Below are positions 43,098-51,814 of a stretch of DNA of 64,000 bases, piece by piece; within the stretch, counting starts at the first letter, position 1; every line of letters starts with the position of its first letter. The position numbers and the translations under genes were made by a program. The notes beneath the pieces were generated by a model that saw only the letters and a list, made by a program, of their open reading frames with translations, searched no databases and had not been told where the DNA came from. Where the stretch lies: positions 124,001 through 188,000 of the forward strand of contig NZ_CP107903.1 of NCBI RefSeq assembly GCF_036013955.1, written 5' to 3'. Source of the stretch: Streptomyces sp. NBC_00459. Lineage in GTDB: Bacteria; Actinomycetota; Actinomycetes; Streptomycetales; Streptomycetaceae.

Positions 43098-43871
43098 ATG
43101 TGCGAGTTCATCACCAGGACCATCGACGTCGTCACGCCCGGCGGCTCGATGCCGACCCTGCTCACCGCCCCCGCCACCGGTGGCCGACACCCCGCCGTCG
43201 TCATCTACATGGACGCCCTCGGCGTACGCGAGGCCCTGCGCGACATCGGACGCCAGATCGCCGCCCGTGGTTACACCGCCGTCCTCCCGGACCTTTACCA
43301 CCGCATGGGCACCGGCCTGAACTGGACCACCGAGCAACTCCTGAACGACCCGGCCGCGAAAGAGGAGATCCAGCGCGTCACGCGCAGCCTGCCCGACGCG
43401 CACGTCGTCGAGGACACCACCGCGCTGGTGGCCGCCCTCGCCGCCGAACCGCTCGTCGCCGACGGCGCCATGGGATGCGTCGGCTTCTGCATGGGCGGAC
43501 GGCACGTCTTCCGCGCCATGGCTGCCCTGCCCCGGACGCTCACGGCCGGCTCCGCCCTTCACCCGTCCGGTCTCATGGACGAGCGCTACGGCCACCCCCT
43601 CGCGTACGAGGACACCGCACGCATCACCGGCGACATCTACGTCGGCCTCGGCGACGCCGACCATCTCTCCCCGCTGGAGGCCATGCGTCCGCTGCGCGAC
43701 ACCCTGCGGGAGCACGGCGTACGAGCGACCGTCGACGTCCACGCCGACGCGGAGCACGGCTACATGTTCCCCGGCCCCCGTTACAGCGAGCGTGGCGCCC
43801 GCCGCTCCTGGGAGGAGACGTACGCGCTGTTCGCCCGGGTCCTCGGAGAGAAGAAGGACGAGGGCGTATGA
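43098..43871 (+). CDS. Dienelactone hydrolase family protein
   Basis: A 257-residue alpha/beta hydrolase with a Cys nucleophile. The elbow is CVGFCMGGRHVF (C131); the acid Asp is in GLGDADHLSP and the His in DAEHGYMFPGP, giving the Cys-Asp-His triad of dienelactone hydrolases. It may open a lactone or cleave a thioester in the pathway encoded here. It starts 5 bp after the first hydratase stop and overlaps the second hydratase by 4 bases, so it belongs to the same operon. Confidence 0.88.
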   Translation: MCEFITRTIDVVTPGGSMPTLLTAPATGGRHPAVVIYMDALGVREALRDIGRQIAARGYTAVLPDLYHRMGTGLNWTTEQLLNDPAAKEEIQRVTRSLPDAHVVEDTTALVAALAAEPLVADGAMGCVGFCMGGRHVFRAMAALPRTLTAGSALHPSGLMDERYGHPLAYEDTARITGDIYVGLGDADHLSPLEAMRPLRDTLREHGVRATVDVHADAEHGYMFPGPRYSERGARRSWEETYALFARVLGEKKDEGV

Positions 43872-44602
43872 GCACGATCATCGTCGAGGAACGGGACGAC
43901 ACCACGATCGTCACGCTCCATCGCCCCGACGCACGCAACGCCCTCAACGCTCAGATGGTCGGCGAACTGCACGCCGTCTGCGCGCAGTTGGAGACATCAC
44001 CGAAGCCACTGCTGCTCACCGGAAGCGGCGGAGTCTTCGCGGGGGGCGCCGACATCGCCGAACTCCTCGACCGCGGCCGCGACGAGGCCCTCCTGGGCAT
44101 CAACAGCCGCCTGTTCGACCGCATCGCACGCCTCCCGCTGCCCACCGTGGCCGCCGTCGACGGCTACGCACTGGGCGGCGGCGCGGAGTTGGCATACGCC
44201 TGCGACCTGAGAATCGCCTCCGAGAGCGCCGTGTTCGGCAACCCGGAACCGGGCCTCGGCATCATCGCCGCGGCCGGGGGCTGCTGGCGCCTTGCCGAAC
44301 TGGTGGGCAAGTCCGTGGCCAAGCAGGTACTGCTGGGCGGAAAACACCTGGACGCCTGGCGGGCTTACACCCTCGGCCTGGTCTGCGACGTGGTGCCCGC
44401 GGATCAGCTGAGCGAGCGGGCGCACGCACTGGTCGAGCGCATCACCCGCTCCTCCCCCACCGCGCTGCGGCTGACCAAGCTCGTCGTCGACGCGCCCGGC
44501 GGCCACCCGTGCATCGACGACCTCGCTCAGGCAGTGCTGTTCGAGTCGAGCGACAAAGCGGACCGGATGAGCCGGTTTCTGAGCGGTGGGAGGACCAGGT
44601 GA
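43868..44602 (+). CDS. Enoyl-CoA hydratase/isomerase family protein (second copy)
   Basis: A 244-residue crotonase-fold enzyme. VTLHRPDARNALNAQMV starts the fold; FAGGADIAELL and DGYALGGGAELAYACDLRIA form the oxyanion hole, and NPEPGLGIIAAAGGCWRLAE carries the expected catalytic Glu position. It differs clearly from the first copy, so the two probably do different steps (hydration versus double-bond shift), as in phenylacetate-type degradation. ATG 43868 overlaps the hydrolase stop (ATGA), and its own stop overlaps the dehydrogenase GTG. Confidence 0.88.
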   Translation: MSTIIVEERDDTTIVTLHRPDARNALNAQMVGELHAVCAQLETSPKPLLLTGSGGVFAGGADIAELLDRGRDEALLGINSRLFDRIARLPLPTVAAVDGYALGGGAELAYACDLRIASESAVFGNPEPGLGIIAAAGGCWRLAELVGKSVAKQVLLGGKHLDAWRAYTLGLVCDVVPADQLSERAHALVERITRSSPTALRLTKLVVDAPGGHPCIDDLAQAVLFESSDKADRMSRFLSGGRTR

Positions 44603-45465
44603 CATCCCTTCCTCATGTTCCCCGGACTGTGGGCGTGATCGGCGGCGGCCGGATGGGGGCGGGCATCGCCCAGGTCTTCGCCACCGCCGGCAGCGAGGTC
44701 GTGGTCGTCGAAGGTTCAGCCGCCGCGGCCGACGCCGCCCGCTCACGCATCGCGGACAGCCTCGACCGGGCCGCCGCACGCGACAAGCTGCCGGTACCGC
44801 CCAGCGACGTGCTCAGCAGACTGCACTTCGTCACCGACGCCGTCGAACTGCCCCTGGAGTCCGACCTCGTGATCGAGGCCGTACCCGAGAACCCCGAACT
44901 CAAGGTGTCCGTACTGACCGCCGCCGAGCGTGCCGTCTCGGAACACACCGTGCTGGCCAGCAATACCAGCTCCCTCTCCGTCACCGAGCTGTCCGCAGCC
45001 CTCCAGCGCCCGGAACGCTTTCTCGGGATGCACTTCTTCAACCCCGTACCGGGCTCTCGGCTGGTAGAGGTCGTCCTCGGCCCCGCGACCGCGGTGACCT
45101 CTCAAGTCCTCGGTTATGTAAGGGCGTTGGGCAAGACAGACATCGTCGTACGCGACTCCCCGGGCTTCGCCACCAGCCGCCTCGGCGTCCTCCTCGGCCT
45201 GGAGGCGATCCGCATGCTGCAGGAGGGCGTCGCCGACGCCACCGCCATCGACACCGCGATGGAACTCGGCTACGGCCACCCCATGGGCCCGCTGCGCTCC
45301 ACCGACCTGGTCGGCCTCGACGTACGCCTGGCCATCGCGGACCATCTGCACCGCACCCTCGGCGACCGCTTCGCCCCGCCCTCGCTCCTGCGCGACAAGG
45401 TCGCGGCGGGCGAGCTGGGACGGAAGACGGGCCGAGGATTCCACTCCTGGACGAGCGGGGTCTGA
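44599..45465 (+). CDS. 3-hydroxyacyl-CoA dehydrogenase
   Basis: A 288-residue NAD-dependent enzyme that oxidises 3-hydroxyacyl-CoA to 3-ketoacyl-CoA. The N-terminal Rossmann motif is VGVIGGGRMGAGIAQVFA; SDLVIEAVPENPELK, SNTSSLSVTEL, and MHFFNPVPGSRLVEVV (with the catalytic His) are conserved. The C-terminal dimer domain has SPGFATSRLGVLLGLEA and GYGHPMGPLRSTDLVGLD. GTG 44599 has GGGAGG 6 bases upstream and overlaps the hydratase stop. It completes a hydratase-dehydrogenase set; no thiolase is in the window, so the final cleavage must be supplied elsewhere. Confidence 0.92.
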   Translation: MTSLPHVPRTVGVIGGGRMGAGIAQVFATAGSEVVVVEGSAAAADAARSRIADSLDRAAARDKLPVPPSDVLSRLHFVTDAVELPLESDLVIEAVPENPELKVSVLTAAERAVSEHTVLASNTSSLSVTELSAALQRPERFLGMHFFNPVPGSRLVEVVLGPATAVTSQVLGYVRALGKTDIVVRDSPGFATSRLGVLLGLEAIRMLQEGVADATAIDTAMELGYGHPMGPLRSTDLVGLDVRLAIADHLHRTLGDRFAPPSLLRDKVAAGELGRKTGRGFHSWTSGV

Positions 45466-45629
45466 CCGTCACTCCGACGCCCACGCAGGCGGAGGACGAG
45501 AACGGCGCCCCGCCCTCGGGTGACCCCGACGCCGACCGACCGGGTGCCGTTTTCCTCCGCCATCACCAGCCGGGACAGGCGCAGACATCCACTTCGAGTA
45601 TCCGAGTATGTGACCGAGGAGCCAATCAA

Positions 45630-46847
45630 ATGACGCGTGTGAGTCGAAGGGCAGCGCTGGGCATGGCCGGCGCCATGGCGGTCGGGGGGCCGCTGTGGGC
45701 GGCCGACACCGCCTCCGCGGCGCCGCTCCAGGCAGCCGACAGCCCCTCACCGGTGCCGGCGGCGCTGCTGGAGGCCCGGCGGCAGAAGTCCAATCCGTCG
45801 TTCAGCCTGCTGACGTATCGCCACATGGACGAACTTTTTGCCACTGCCCCGGTGCAGACAGGACACTGGACCCATACGCTGCAGCGTTCCCCGTTGCGCC
45901 TGCCCCCCGACCTGCAGGTGCGGATCGGCGACCGGACCGCAGGCCTGGAAGACACGCTGGAAGATCTGCGCGTCAATGCGATGCTGGTCATGCGCGACGG
46001 CAAGCTGGTCAGCGAGATCCACCGCAACGGCGGCAGCGAGCAGACACGCTACATCGGCTTCTCGATGTCAAAGTCGTGGATCTCCATCCTGTTCGGCATC
46101 ATCCAGAGCCAGGGCCACATCGGCAGCAGCGATACGCCAGTCGTCCACTACCTGCCCGAACTGCGCGGCACCGCATATGACAACGTGACGCTCAAGAACC
46201 TGCTGACCATGCGTGCCGGCACCTCGTGGATCGAGGACTACGCCCCGGGCAGCGCCCTCGACGCGGTCCGCGACGGATCCACCAATGCCGAAACGATGTT
46301 CTACGAGGACTACGCCAAGGAGTTGAAGGCGGTCGCGCCGCCCGGTACGAAGTTCAACTATTCGACCCTGGACACTGAACTGGTCGGCAAGATACTGGCG
46401 CGGGTCACCGGCAAGTCGATCGCGGAGCTGATGACCGAGCTAATCTGGCAGCCGGCGGGCATGGAATCCCCCGGGTATTGGGTCATGCAGGGCCCGCACG
46501 GCCGCCAGCACGAATGGTACGGCGCGGGGTATGCCGCGACGATGCGCGATTTCGGACGTCTGGGCCAGTTGATGCTGGACGGCGGGTCGGTGCGCGGTCG
46601 CCAGGTGGTGCCGCGGGCATGGGTGGAGGAATCGACCACCACGCCGTTGCCGGACAAGACCTACTTCTATTTCTGGTGGGGCTTGCCCGGCATCGATGGT
46701 TTTGCCGCGAACGGATTCGGCGGTCAGCATGTCTATGTCGATCGAAAGACCCGCACAGTCATGGTCATCGCCTGTTATGGAGGCCCTCCCGGCACGCAAG
46801 ATTTGTTCAAGCAGGTGATTGCGGCCTTGGGGCACGCCCGGCCGTGA
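45630..46847 (+). CDS. Tat-exported serine hydrolase (class C beta-lactamase / esterase family)
   Basis: A 405-residue protein with a twin-arginine leader (SRRAALGMAGAMAVGG). The SxxK motif is S145-M-S-K148 in GFSMSKSW and the Tyr motif is FNYSTLD; RHMDELFATAPV and NLLTMRAGTSWIEDYAPGS resemble 6-aminohexanoate-dimer hydrolases and related esterases. ATG 45630 follows GAGGAG. Codon use in its second half is unlike the neighbours (many T- or A-ending codons such as GAT, TTG, TAT), which suggests acquisition from another phylum. It lies 164 bp after the dehydrogenase and may free the pathway substrate outside the cell from an ester or amide. Confidence 0.85.
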   Translation: MTRVSRRAALGMAGAMAVGGPLWAADTASAAPLQAADSPSPVPAALLEARRQKSNPSFSLLTYRHMDELFATAPVQTGHWTHTLQRSPLRLPPDLQVRIGDRTAGLEDTLEDLRVNAMLVMRDGKLVSEIHRNGGSEQTRYIGFSMSKSWISILFGIIQSQGHIGSSDTPVVHYLPELRGTAYDNVTLKNLLTMRAGTSWIEDYAPGSALDAVRDGSTNAETMFYEDYAKELKAVAPPGTKFNYSTLDTELVGKILARVTGKSIAELMTELIWQPAGMESPGYWVMQGPHGRQHEWYGAGYAATMRDFGRLGQLMLDGGSVRGRQVVPRAWVEESTTTPLPDKTYFYFWWGLPGIDGFAANGFGGQHVYVDRKTRTVMVIACYGGPPGTQDLFKQVIAALGHARP

Positions 46848-46928
46848 ACCGGGTCTTCGCCTTCGGTGAGGCTGCGCCAAAGGGGCCTTGTCCCAAGGCC
46901 GGATGGTTTGCGTTTTCGCAGGTCACAC

Positions 46929-47148
46929 AAGCGATTTGAAGGTTTCTCGACGCAGAGCAGGGCAACGGAGCTCGTTGGTACAGGCGGTCGACCAAGTCCG
47001 AAACGATCCGCACAGATCCAGCAGCAGCATGCGGACTTCGTCCTCGCCCCAGGTGTACTCGCGCTGGTAGTAGTCGATCTCATAGGCCACATCACGGAAC
47101 AGTTCCCTTCAGGCTGAAGCCCTGGGACCTGATCTCGTCCGAACCCAT
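46929..47148 (-). pseudogene. DUF262 (GmrSD-like) N-terminal relic
   Basis: The minus strand from ATG 47148 reads GSDEIRSQGFSLK; an extra G then shifts the frame, and it continues RDVAYEIDYYQREYTWGEDE and VRMLLLDLCGSF before a stop. The YQREYTW motif marks the DUF262 nuclease family found in defence and phage-related systems. Only the first 70 or so residues remain. The rest of the gap 46848-47594 has a short plus-strand frame near 47350-47520 (ALADPTVLEPVIAAVAEGSK) that I cannot assign, and a hairpin. Confidence 0.6.
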
Positions 47149-47541
47149 GACACCACTCCCCCACCTGCCCGGCGTATCGCCTCACGCTCCCAACTCCCCC
47201 CTGGTTGCGTACAGATAGCGTGCGACTGGCCGGGGGGCGAAAGCGAGAGTGGGTCGGGGGGAAGAGGCAAGCGGCAGCACGGTCCTGCGGGCTGCCGGGG
47301 ACTTGTGATCGGCAAGGCCAGGGGTGCCGCCGCTGGAGAACAGTCGTAGGCGTCAGCTCTGGCCGAAGGCCGCCGCGGTGGCCACGCACGAGAGCGATGT
47401 GCTCGCCGAGGTCACCGGACGCAGGCTGCTGACCAGGCACTTGCGGACCGTCAGCGCCCTGGCGGACCCGACGGTCCTCGAGCCGGTGATCGCCGCTGTG
47501 GCCGAGGGCTCAAAGGGGCGGGCGCTGTGTCGCCGGTCGGG

Positions 47542-47582
47542 CGCCTGTCCATGGGTGAGTGGGACTGCCGCATGGACAGGCG
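47542..47582 (-). terminator. Hairpin after the OYE gene
   Basis: CGCCTGTCCATG (47542-47553) and CATGGACAGGCG (47571-47582) are perfect 12-base complements with a 17-base loop, 12 bp downstream of the OYE stop on the minus strand. Confidence 0.6.
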
Positions 47583-47594
47583 TGACCGTGGGCC

Positions 47595-48707
47595 TCAAGC
47601 CGCTTCGAGGAAGGGGTAGTCGGTGTAGCCCTCGGCCCCCGGCCCGTAGAACAGTTCCGGCCGCGGCTCGTTCTCCGGGTGGCCGCCCTGCCAGCGCGCG
47701 ACCAGGTCGGGGTTGGCGATGAGGGCCCGGCCCACGACCACGGCATCGGCGTGGTCGGCCTCGATGTGCTGGAGCGCCTGCTCGCGGGTGGTCTGGCCCC
47801 CGAAGGGGCCGCTGTTGACGATCAGCTTGCCGTCGAAGCGCCGCCGCAGCTCCTGTACAAGGTCGCCGCCCGGCTCGGCGTGCAGTACGGAGAGGTAGGC
47901 CAGGCCCAGCGGGCGCAGTCTGTCCATCAGGGTGCCGTAGGTGGCCAGGACGTCGTCCCGGTCGGTCTCGAAGACGTCCCCGAGGTCGACCTCCGGCGAG
48001 ATCCGCAGCCCGACCCGCTCGGCGCCGACGGCCTGGGCGACCGCCGTGACGACCTCGACGACGAAGCGGGCGCGGTTGTGCGGCGAGCCGCCGTACTCGT
48101 CGGTGCGCTGGTTGGCTGCCGGGGAGAGGAACTCCTGGAGCAGGTAGCCGTTGGCGCCGTGGATCTCCACGCCGTCCGCTCCCGCCTGGATGGCCCGGCG
48201 GGCCGCGGCGACGAAGTTCTCCAGGGCTGCCCGGATCTCCGCGGTGGTCATCGCTTCCGGTACGGGGTAGGGCTGCTCGCCCTTCTCGGTGAACGTCTTG
48301 TTGTCGATGGCGATCGCGCTGGGGGCGAGGATGCGGCGACCGCCGTTGATGTCGGGGTGGGTGCCACGGCCGGCGTGCATGATCTGCAGGACGATGCGGC
48401 CGCCCTCGGCGTGCACCGCCTCGAACACCCGCTGCCAGCCGGCTGCCTGCTCGTCGGTGGCGATGCCCGGCTCGCCGACGTACCCCTGCGACGCGTGGTC
48501 GGGGTAGGTGCCCTCGGTGATGATCATTCCGGTGCTCGCCCGCTGCCGGTAGTACTCGACCATCAGGTCCCCGGGGATGCCGGAGGAGCCGGCCCGGACC
48601 CGGGTTATCGGTGCCATGACGATGCGGTTGGCGAGCTCGATCTTCCCGAGGGAGACGGGGGAGAAAAGCGACTGGACGGGCGAAGCTGCTGAGGTGTTGA
48701 CGGTCAT
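47595..48707 (-). CDS. NADH:flavin oxidoreductase, old yellow enzyme family
   Basis: A 370-residue FMN enzyme that reduces activated C=C bonds (enones, nitro-esters, maleimides). LFSPVSLGKIELANRIVMAP begins the barrel; QIMHAGRGTHPDINGG carries the substrate-binding His, and GVEIHGANGYLLQEFLSP and NQRTDEYGGS are hallmark segments. VVVGRALIANPDLVARW is the FMN phosphate site. ATG 48707 is chosen from the domain start; the frame is open further upstream without homology. It runs in the same direction as the aldehyde dehydrogenase gene upstream and may share its regulation by the MmyB regulator, as a carbonyl-detoxification pair. Confidence 0.92.
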   Translation of the reverse strand: MTVNTSAASPVQSLFSPVSLGKIELANRIVMAPITRVRAGSSGIPGDLMVEYYRQRASTGMIITEGTYPDHASQGYVGEPGIATDEQAAGWQRVFEAVHAEGGRIVLQIMHAGRGTHPDINGGRRILAPSAIAIDNKTFTEKGEQPYPVPEAMTTAEIRAALENFVAAARRAIQAGADGVEIHGANGYLLQEFLSPAANQRTDEYGGSPHNRARFVVEVVTAVAQAVGAERVGLRISPEVDLGDVFETDRDDVLATYGTLMDRLRPLGLAYLSVLHAEPGGDLVQELRRRFDGKLIVNSGPFGGQTTREQALQHIEADHADAVVVGRALIANPDLVARWQGGHPENEPRPELFYGPGAEGYTDYPFLEAA

Positions 48708-49186
48708 GGGTTTCTTTCTGCGATACGGAGGGGAACGGGATGAAGGCCTGCGGCGCAGGGGGGCCACGCTGTCCCGGCGCAGGCGCGGTTGCGGTCCTCG
48801 GGCAGGCGCGGGCCCCCTGACGGTGACGCGTTTGCATGACCGCGACCGGGGTGTGGACGGCGAACGCTGTGAGAGCCGCCTACCGCCGGCGCCGGTCAAG
48901 CGCAACTGCCCGCCGGAGTGGGGGCGTTCGCTGCTTGCGCACGATCGGCAGTCAGCCAGGTGACGGAGTCACGGGTGCCGGAGTCGGTACGGGTCGGTGT
49001 CTGCAGGCCGTGCCGCGACCGGCTCCCTCGTCGCACCCCCGCGACGAGGACCGATACTCGACTTCACCGGGAACGCGCTTGGGGCGGTGGCGGGAACAGC
49101 GATCTCAGCGCTCCTCAATCTCACCGGCCTGATGCACTTCCGCCGGACGATCGCCCATCGGGCAGCCTGCTCGGGAGAGCGCGAGG
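48708..49186. other. 479-bp gap between OYE and aldehyde dehydrogenase genes
   Basis: No gene is recognisable. A plus-strand frame ending at 49194 (LDFTGNALGAVAGTAISALL) has no start signal and runs into the end of the aldehyde dehydrogenase gene. The promoter for the OYE gene is expected near 48720-48830, but I see no clear boxes. Confidence 0.5.
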
Positions 49187-50533
49187 CTAGCTGAGCGGGA
49201 CGTCGGCGACGGCCTTGAGGTGGCTGAACGTCTCCAGGGAGTACCGGCCGTGGTAGCGGCCCAAGCCGCTTTCGCCGACGCCGCCGAAGGGCAGGCCGGG
49301 CATGAGCAGTTGCATCACCGGCTGGCCCCAGGCGACGCCGCCGGAGGACGTCTCCTTCACGAGGCGCGACTTGGTGGCCTCGGAGGTGGTGAAGGCGTAG
49401 AGGGCGAGGGGCTTGTCGCGTTCGTTGATGAAGGCGATGGCGGCATCGAGGTCTTCGACTTCGACGACGGGGAGGATCGGACCGAAGATCTCCTCCTGCA
49501 TGACCGGTGATGCGGGGTCGACGTCGGTGAGCACCGTCGGGGCGATGTACAGGTCGTCGCGGTCGTGCCGGCCTCCCACCGCCGCCCGGCCGGAATCCAG
49601 CAGGCGGGTGAGCCGGTCGAAGTGCCGCTCATTGATGATCCGGCCGAAGCCGGCCGCGGTCTGCGGGGTGGAGCCGAACTGGGCGTCTACCGCCGCACGG
49701 AGGGCGGGGACCAGTGCGGCGGCGGTGGCCGGATCGGCCAGAACGTAGTCGGGGGCTATGCACTGCTGCCCCGCGTTGCCGAACTTGGCGCCGACCAGCC
49801 GCTTCGCGGTCTCGTCCACGTCGGCGTCGGGCGCCACGAAGACCGGCGACTTGCCCCCGAGCTCTAGCGTGACCGGGGTGAGGTTCTTGGCTGCCGCGGC
49901 CATGACGATCCGGCCGACCGTGCCATTGCCCGTGTAGAAGATCTGGTCGAAACGCTGCGCCAGCAGGGCCGTGGTCTCCTCGGCGCCTCCCTCGACCACG
50001 GTGAGCACATCGGCGTCGAAGTACTTACGCAGCAGGCGTGAAGCGAGGGCCGAGGTGTGCACCGACATCTCGCTCGGCTTGGCCACCACGGTGTTCCCGG
50101 CGGCCAGCGCGCCGATGATGGGGTCGATGAGAAGGTGCAGCGGGAAATTCCACGGGGCGATCACCAGGACGACGCCGAGCGGGTCGTACGTGGTGTAGGC
50201 CGTGGTCGTGGGACCGAAGTGGGCAGGAACCTGCACCGGGCGAGGCTGAAGCCAGTTCTCGAGGTTCGCCAGTGCCTCGTCGATGTCGGCGACGGTGAAG
50301 TCGATCTCCTGCGTTTTCGCCTCGGCGGCGTTCTTCCTCAGGTCCGCCCAGAGCGCATCGAGCAGCTCCTGCTCGTTCTCCACCAGCAGCGCCCGCAGCC
50401 GCTGCAACTGGTCGACTCGCCAGTCCAATGGGCGGGTGACACCGGTGTTGAACGTCGCACGAAGGCGGCCCACCACCTCCGCAGCCGTCTCACTCCGGTG
50501 CGTCCTCGACTCGATCCCCTGTGTCGCGCTCAT
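49187..50533 (-). CDS. Aldehyde dehydrogenase (NAD(P)+)
   Basis: A 448-residue ALDH of the short class-3-like group. GVVLVIAPWNFPLHLLIDP holds the catalytic Asn, VAKPSEMSVHTS the cofactor site, LELGGKSPVFV the general-base Glu, and FGNAGQQCIAPDYVL the nucleophile Cys. EEIFGPILPVVEV and GLPFGGVGESGLGRYHG near the end are also conserved. ATG 50533 is chosen because homology begins there. It diverges from an MmyB regulator 173 bp away, the usual arrangement for this regulator type, so it is the likely main target. Confidence 0.93.
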   Translation of the reverse strand: MSATQGIESRTHRSETAAEVVGRLRATFNTGVTRPLDWRVDQLQRLRALLVENEQELLDALWADLRKNAAEAKTQEIDFTVADIDEALANLENWLQPRPVQVPAHFGPTTTAYTTYDPLGVVLVIAPWNFPLHLLIDPIIGALAAGNTVVAKPSEMSVHTSALASRLLRKYFDADVLTVVEGGAEETTALLAQRFDQIFYTGNGTVGRIVMAAAAKNLTPVTLELGGKSPVFVAPDADVDETAKRLVGAKFGNAGQQCIAPDYVLADPATAAALVPALRAAVDAQFGSTPQTAAGFGRIINERHFDRLTRLLDSGRAAVGGRHDRDDLYIAPTVLTDVDPASPVMQEEIFGPILPVVEVEDLDAAIAFINERDKPLALYAFTTSEATKSRLVKETSSGGVAWGQPVMQLLMPGLPFGGVGESGLGRYHGRYSLETFSHLKAVADVPLS

Positions 50534-50706
50534 GGGATGTACTCCGTTCCTGATCCAGGCCACGCCCCGGCCGTCTTCCGGTCGGGCACAGTGGCCAGCG
50601 TGCTGGACGATCCGGCATCCACCCAGGTCACGGCTTTGCGTACGCGCGCGATGCCTACCACTGGTTGGGTCAGGAAGGTGTGCGTGCGACCGTGGATACT
50701 CGAGAC

Positions 50707-51630
50707 ATGGACGAATACCCCGAACCGGTGCACGAGCTGGCCGCCGGCGCTCTGGACCCGCGTGCCGAGCTCAGTGAGTTCCTGCGCACCCGACGCGCCC
50801 GGCTGAAGCCGGAAGACGTGGGACTGCCGGACTACGGGCGGTACCGGCGGGTGCCGGGGCTGCGCCGCGAGGAGCTGGCGCAGCTGGCCGGGGTGTCGGT
50901 GGCCTACTACACACGGCTGGAACAGGGCAACGGACGGACCGTGTCGGCGGAGGTCCTCGACGCCATCGCCCGCGCGCTCAGGCTGAGCGACGCCGAGCAC
51001 GCCCACCTCACGCACCTGGCGAAGCCGAAGCAGCAGAAGAAGAAGCCGGCCGGCCGCGCCCAGCAGGTGCGGGGCCCCCTGCGGACGCTGCTGGACACCA
51101 TGGACGGCGTCCCGGCGATCCTCGTGGGGCGGCGCTCGGACATCCTCGTCTGGAACCGGATGGCCGCGGCGGTCTTCGGCGACTGGGCCGAGCTGCCGGC
51201 GAGGGAGCAGAACTGGGCACGGCTGGTGTTCCTGCGGCCCGATTACCGCGACCTGTTCGTGGACTGGGAGCGCAAAGCGAGCGACGTCGTCTCTCAGCTG
51301 CGCATGGACGCCGGCTCCCATCCGGACGACCCCCTGCTGTCCGCGCTGGTGGGCGAACTCTCCGTGAAGAGCGAGGAGTTCAGGCGGCTGTGGGCCACCC
51401 ACGACGTCAAGGAGAGGTGCCACGGCATCCAGCGCCTGCACCACCCGCTCGTCGGCGAACTCGACCTCCGCCTCGAGTCGTTCCACCAGGCCGACGCCCA
51501 CGAACAGATGCTGGTGACCTACCACGCCGAACCGAACTCCCCGTCGGCGGAGGCTCTGCGACTGCTGGCCAGCTGGGGCGCGGACGCCACCCGGGCGGGA
51601 ACGGGCACGTCGTCGGCACGCACGGCTTGA
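50707..51630 (+). CDS. XRE-family regulator with MmyB-like ligand domain (second copy)
   Basis: A 307-residue regulator closely resembling the one at 24402. The helix-turn-helix has VPGLRREELAQLAGVSVAYY, TRLEQGNGRTVSAEVLDAI and ARALRLSDAEHAHL; a basic linker (KPKQQKKKPAGRAQQVRGP) leads to the MmyB domain with ILVWNRMAAAVFGDW, FRRLWATHDV, HPLVGELDLRLE and VTYHAEPNSPSAEALR. ATG 50707 is used; the ribosome site is weak. It diverges from the aldehyde dehydrogenase gene, which it probably regulates together with the OYE gene beyond it. Confidence 0.9.
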   Translation: MDEYPEPVHELAAGALDPRAELSEFLRTRRARLKPEDVGLPDYGRYRRVPGLRREELAQLAGVSVAYYTRLEQGNGRTVSAEVLDAIARALRLSDAEHAHLTHLAKPKQQKKKPAGRAQQVRGPLRTLLDTMDGVPAILVGRRSDILVWNRMAAAVFGDWAELPAREQNWARLVFLRPDYRDLFVDWERKASDVVSQLRMDAGSHPDDPLLSALVGELSVKSEEFRRLWATHDVKERCHGIQRLHHPLVGELDLRLESFHQADAHEQMLVTYHAEPNSPSAEALRLLASWGADATRAGTGTSSARTA

Positions 51631-51814
51631 TCAACTCCCCCCCCTGATCACCGGTAGCCGGCTGGGCGCCACGACCAGCGACCTCATCCACACCAGGCAC
51701 CTGCGAGGGGGTGTCCGATTCAGGACGGCCCGGCCGGCGCGAGCCTGCTGCGGTGGGGGCAGTAGAGGACCCCAGCGGTCAGGAACCCGAATGCATGCGA
51801 TGACGAATAGATGA

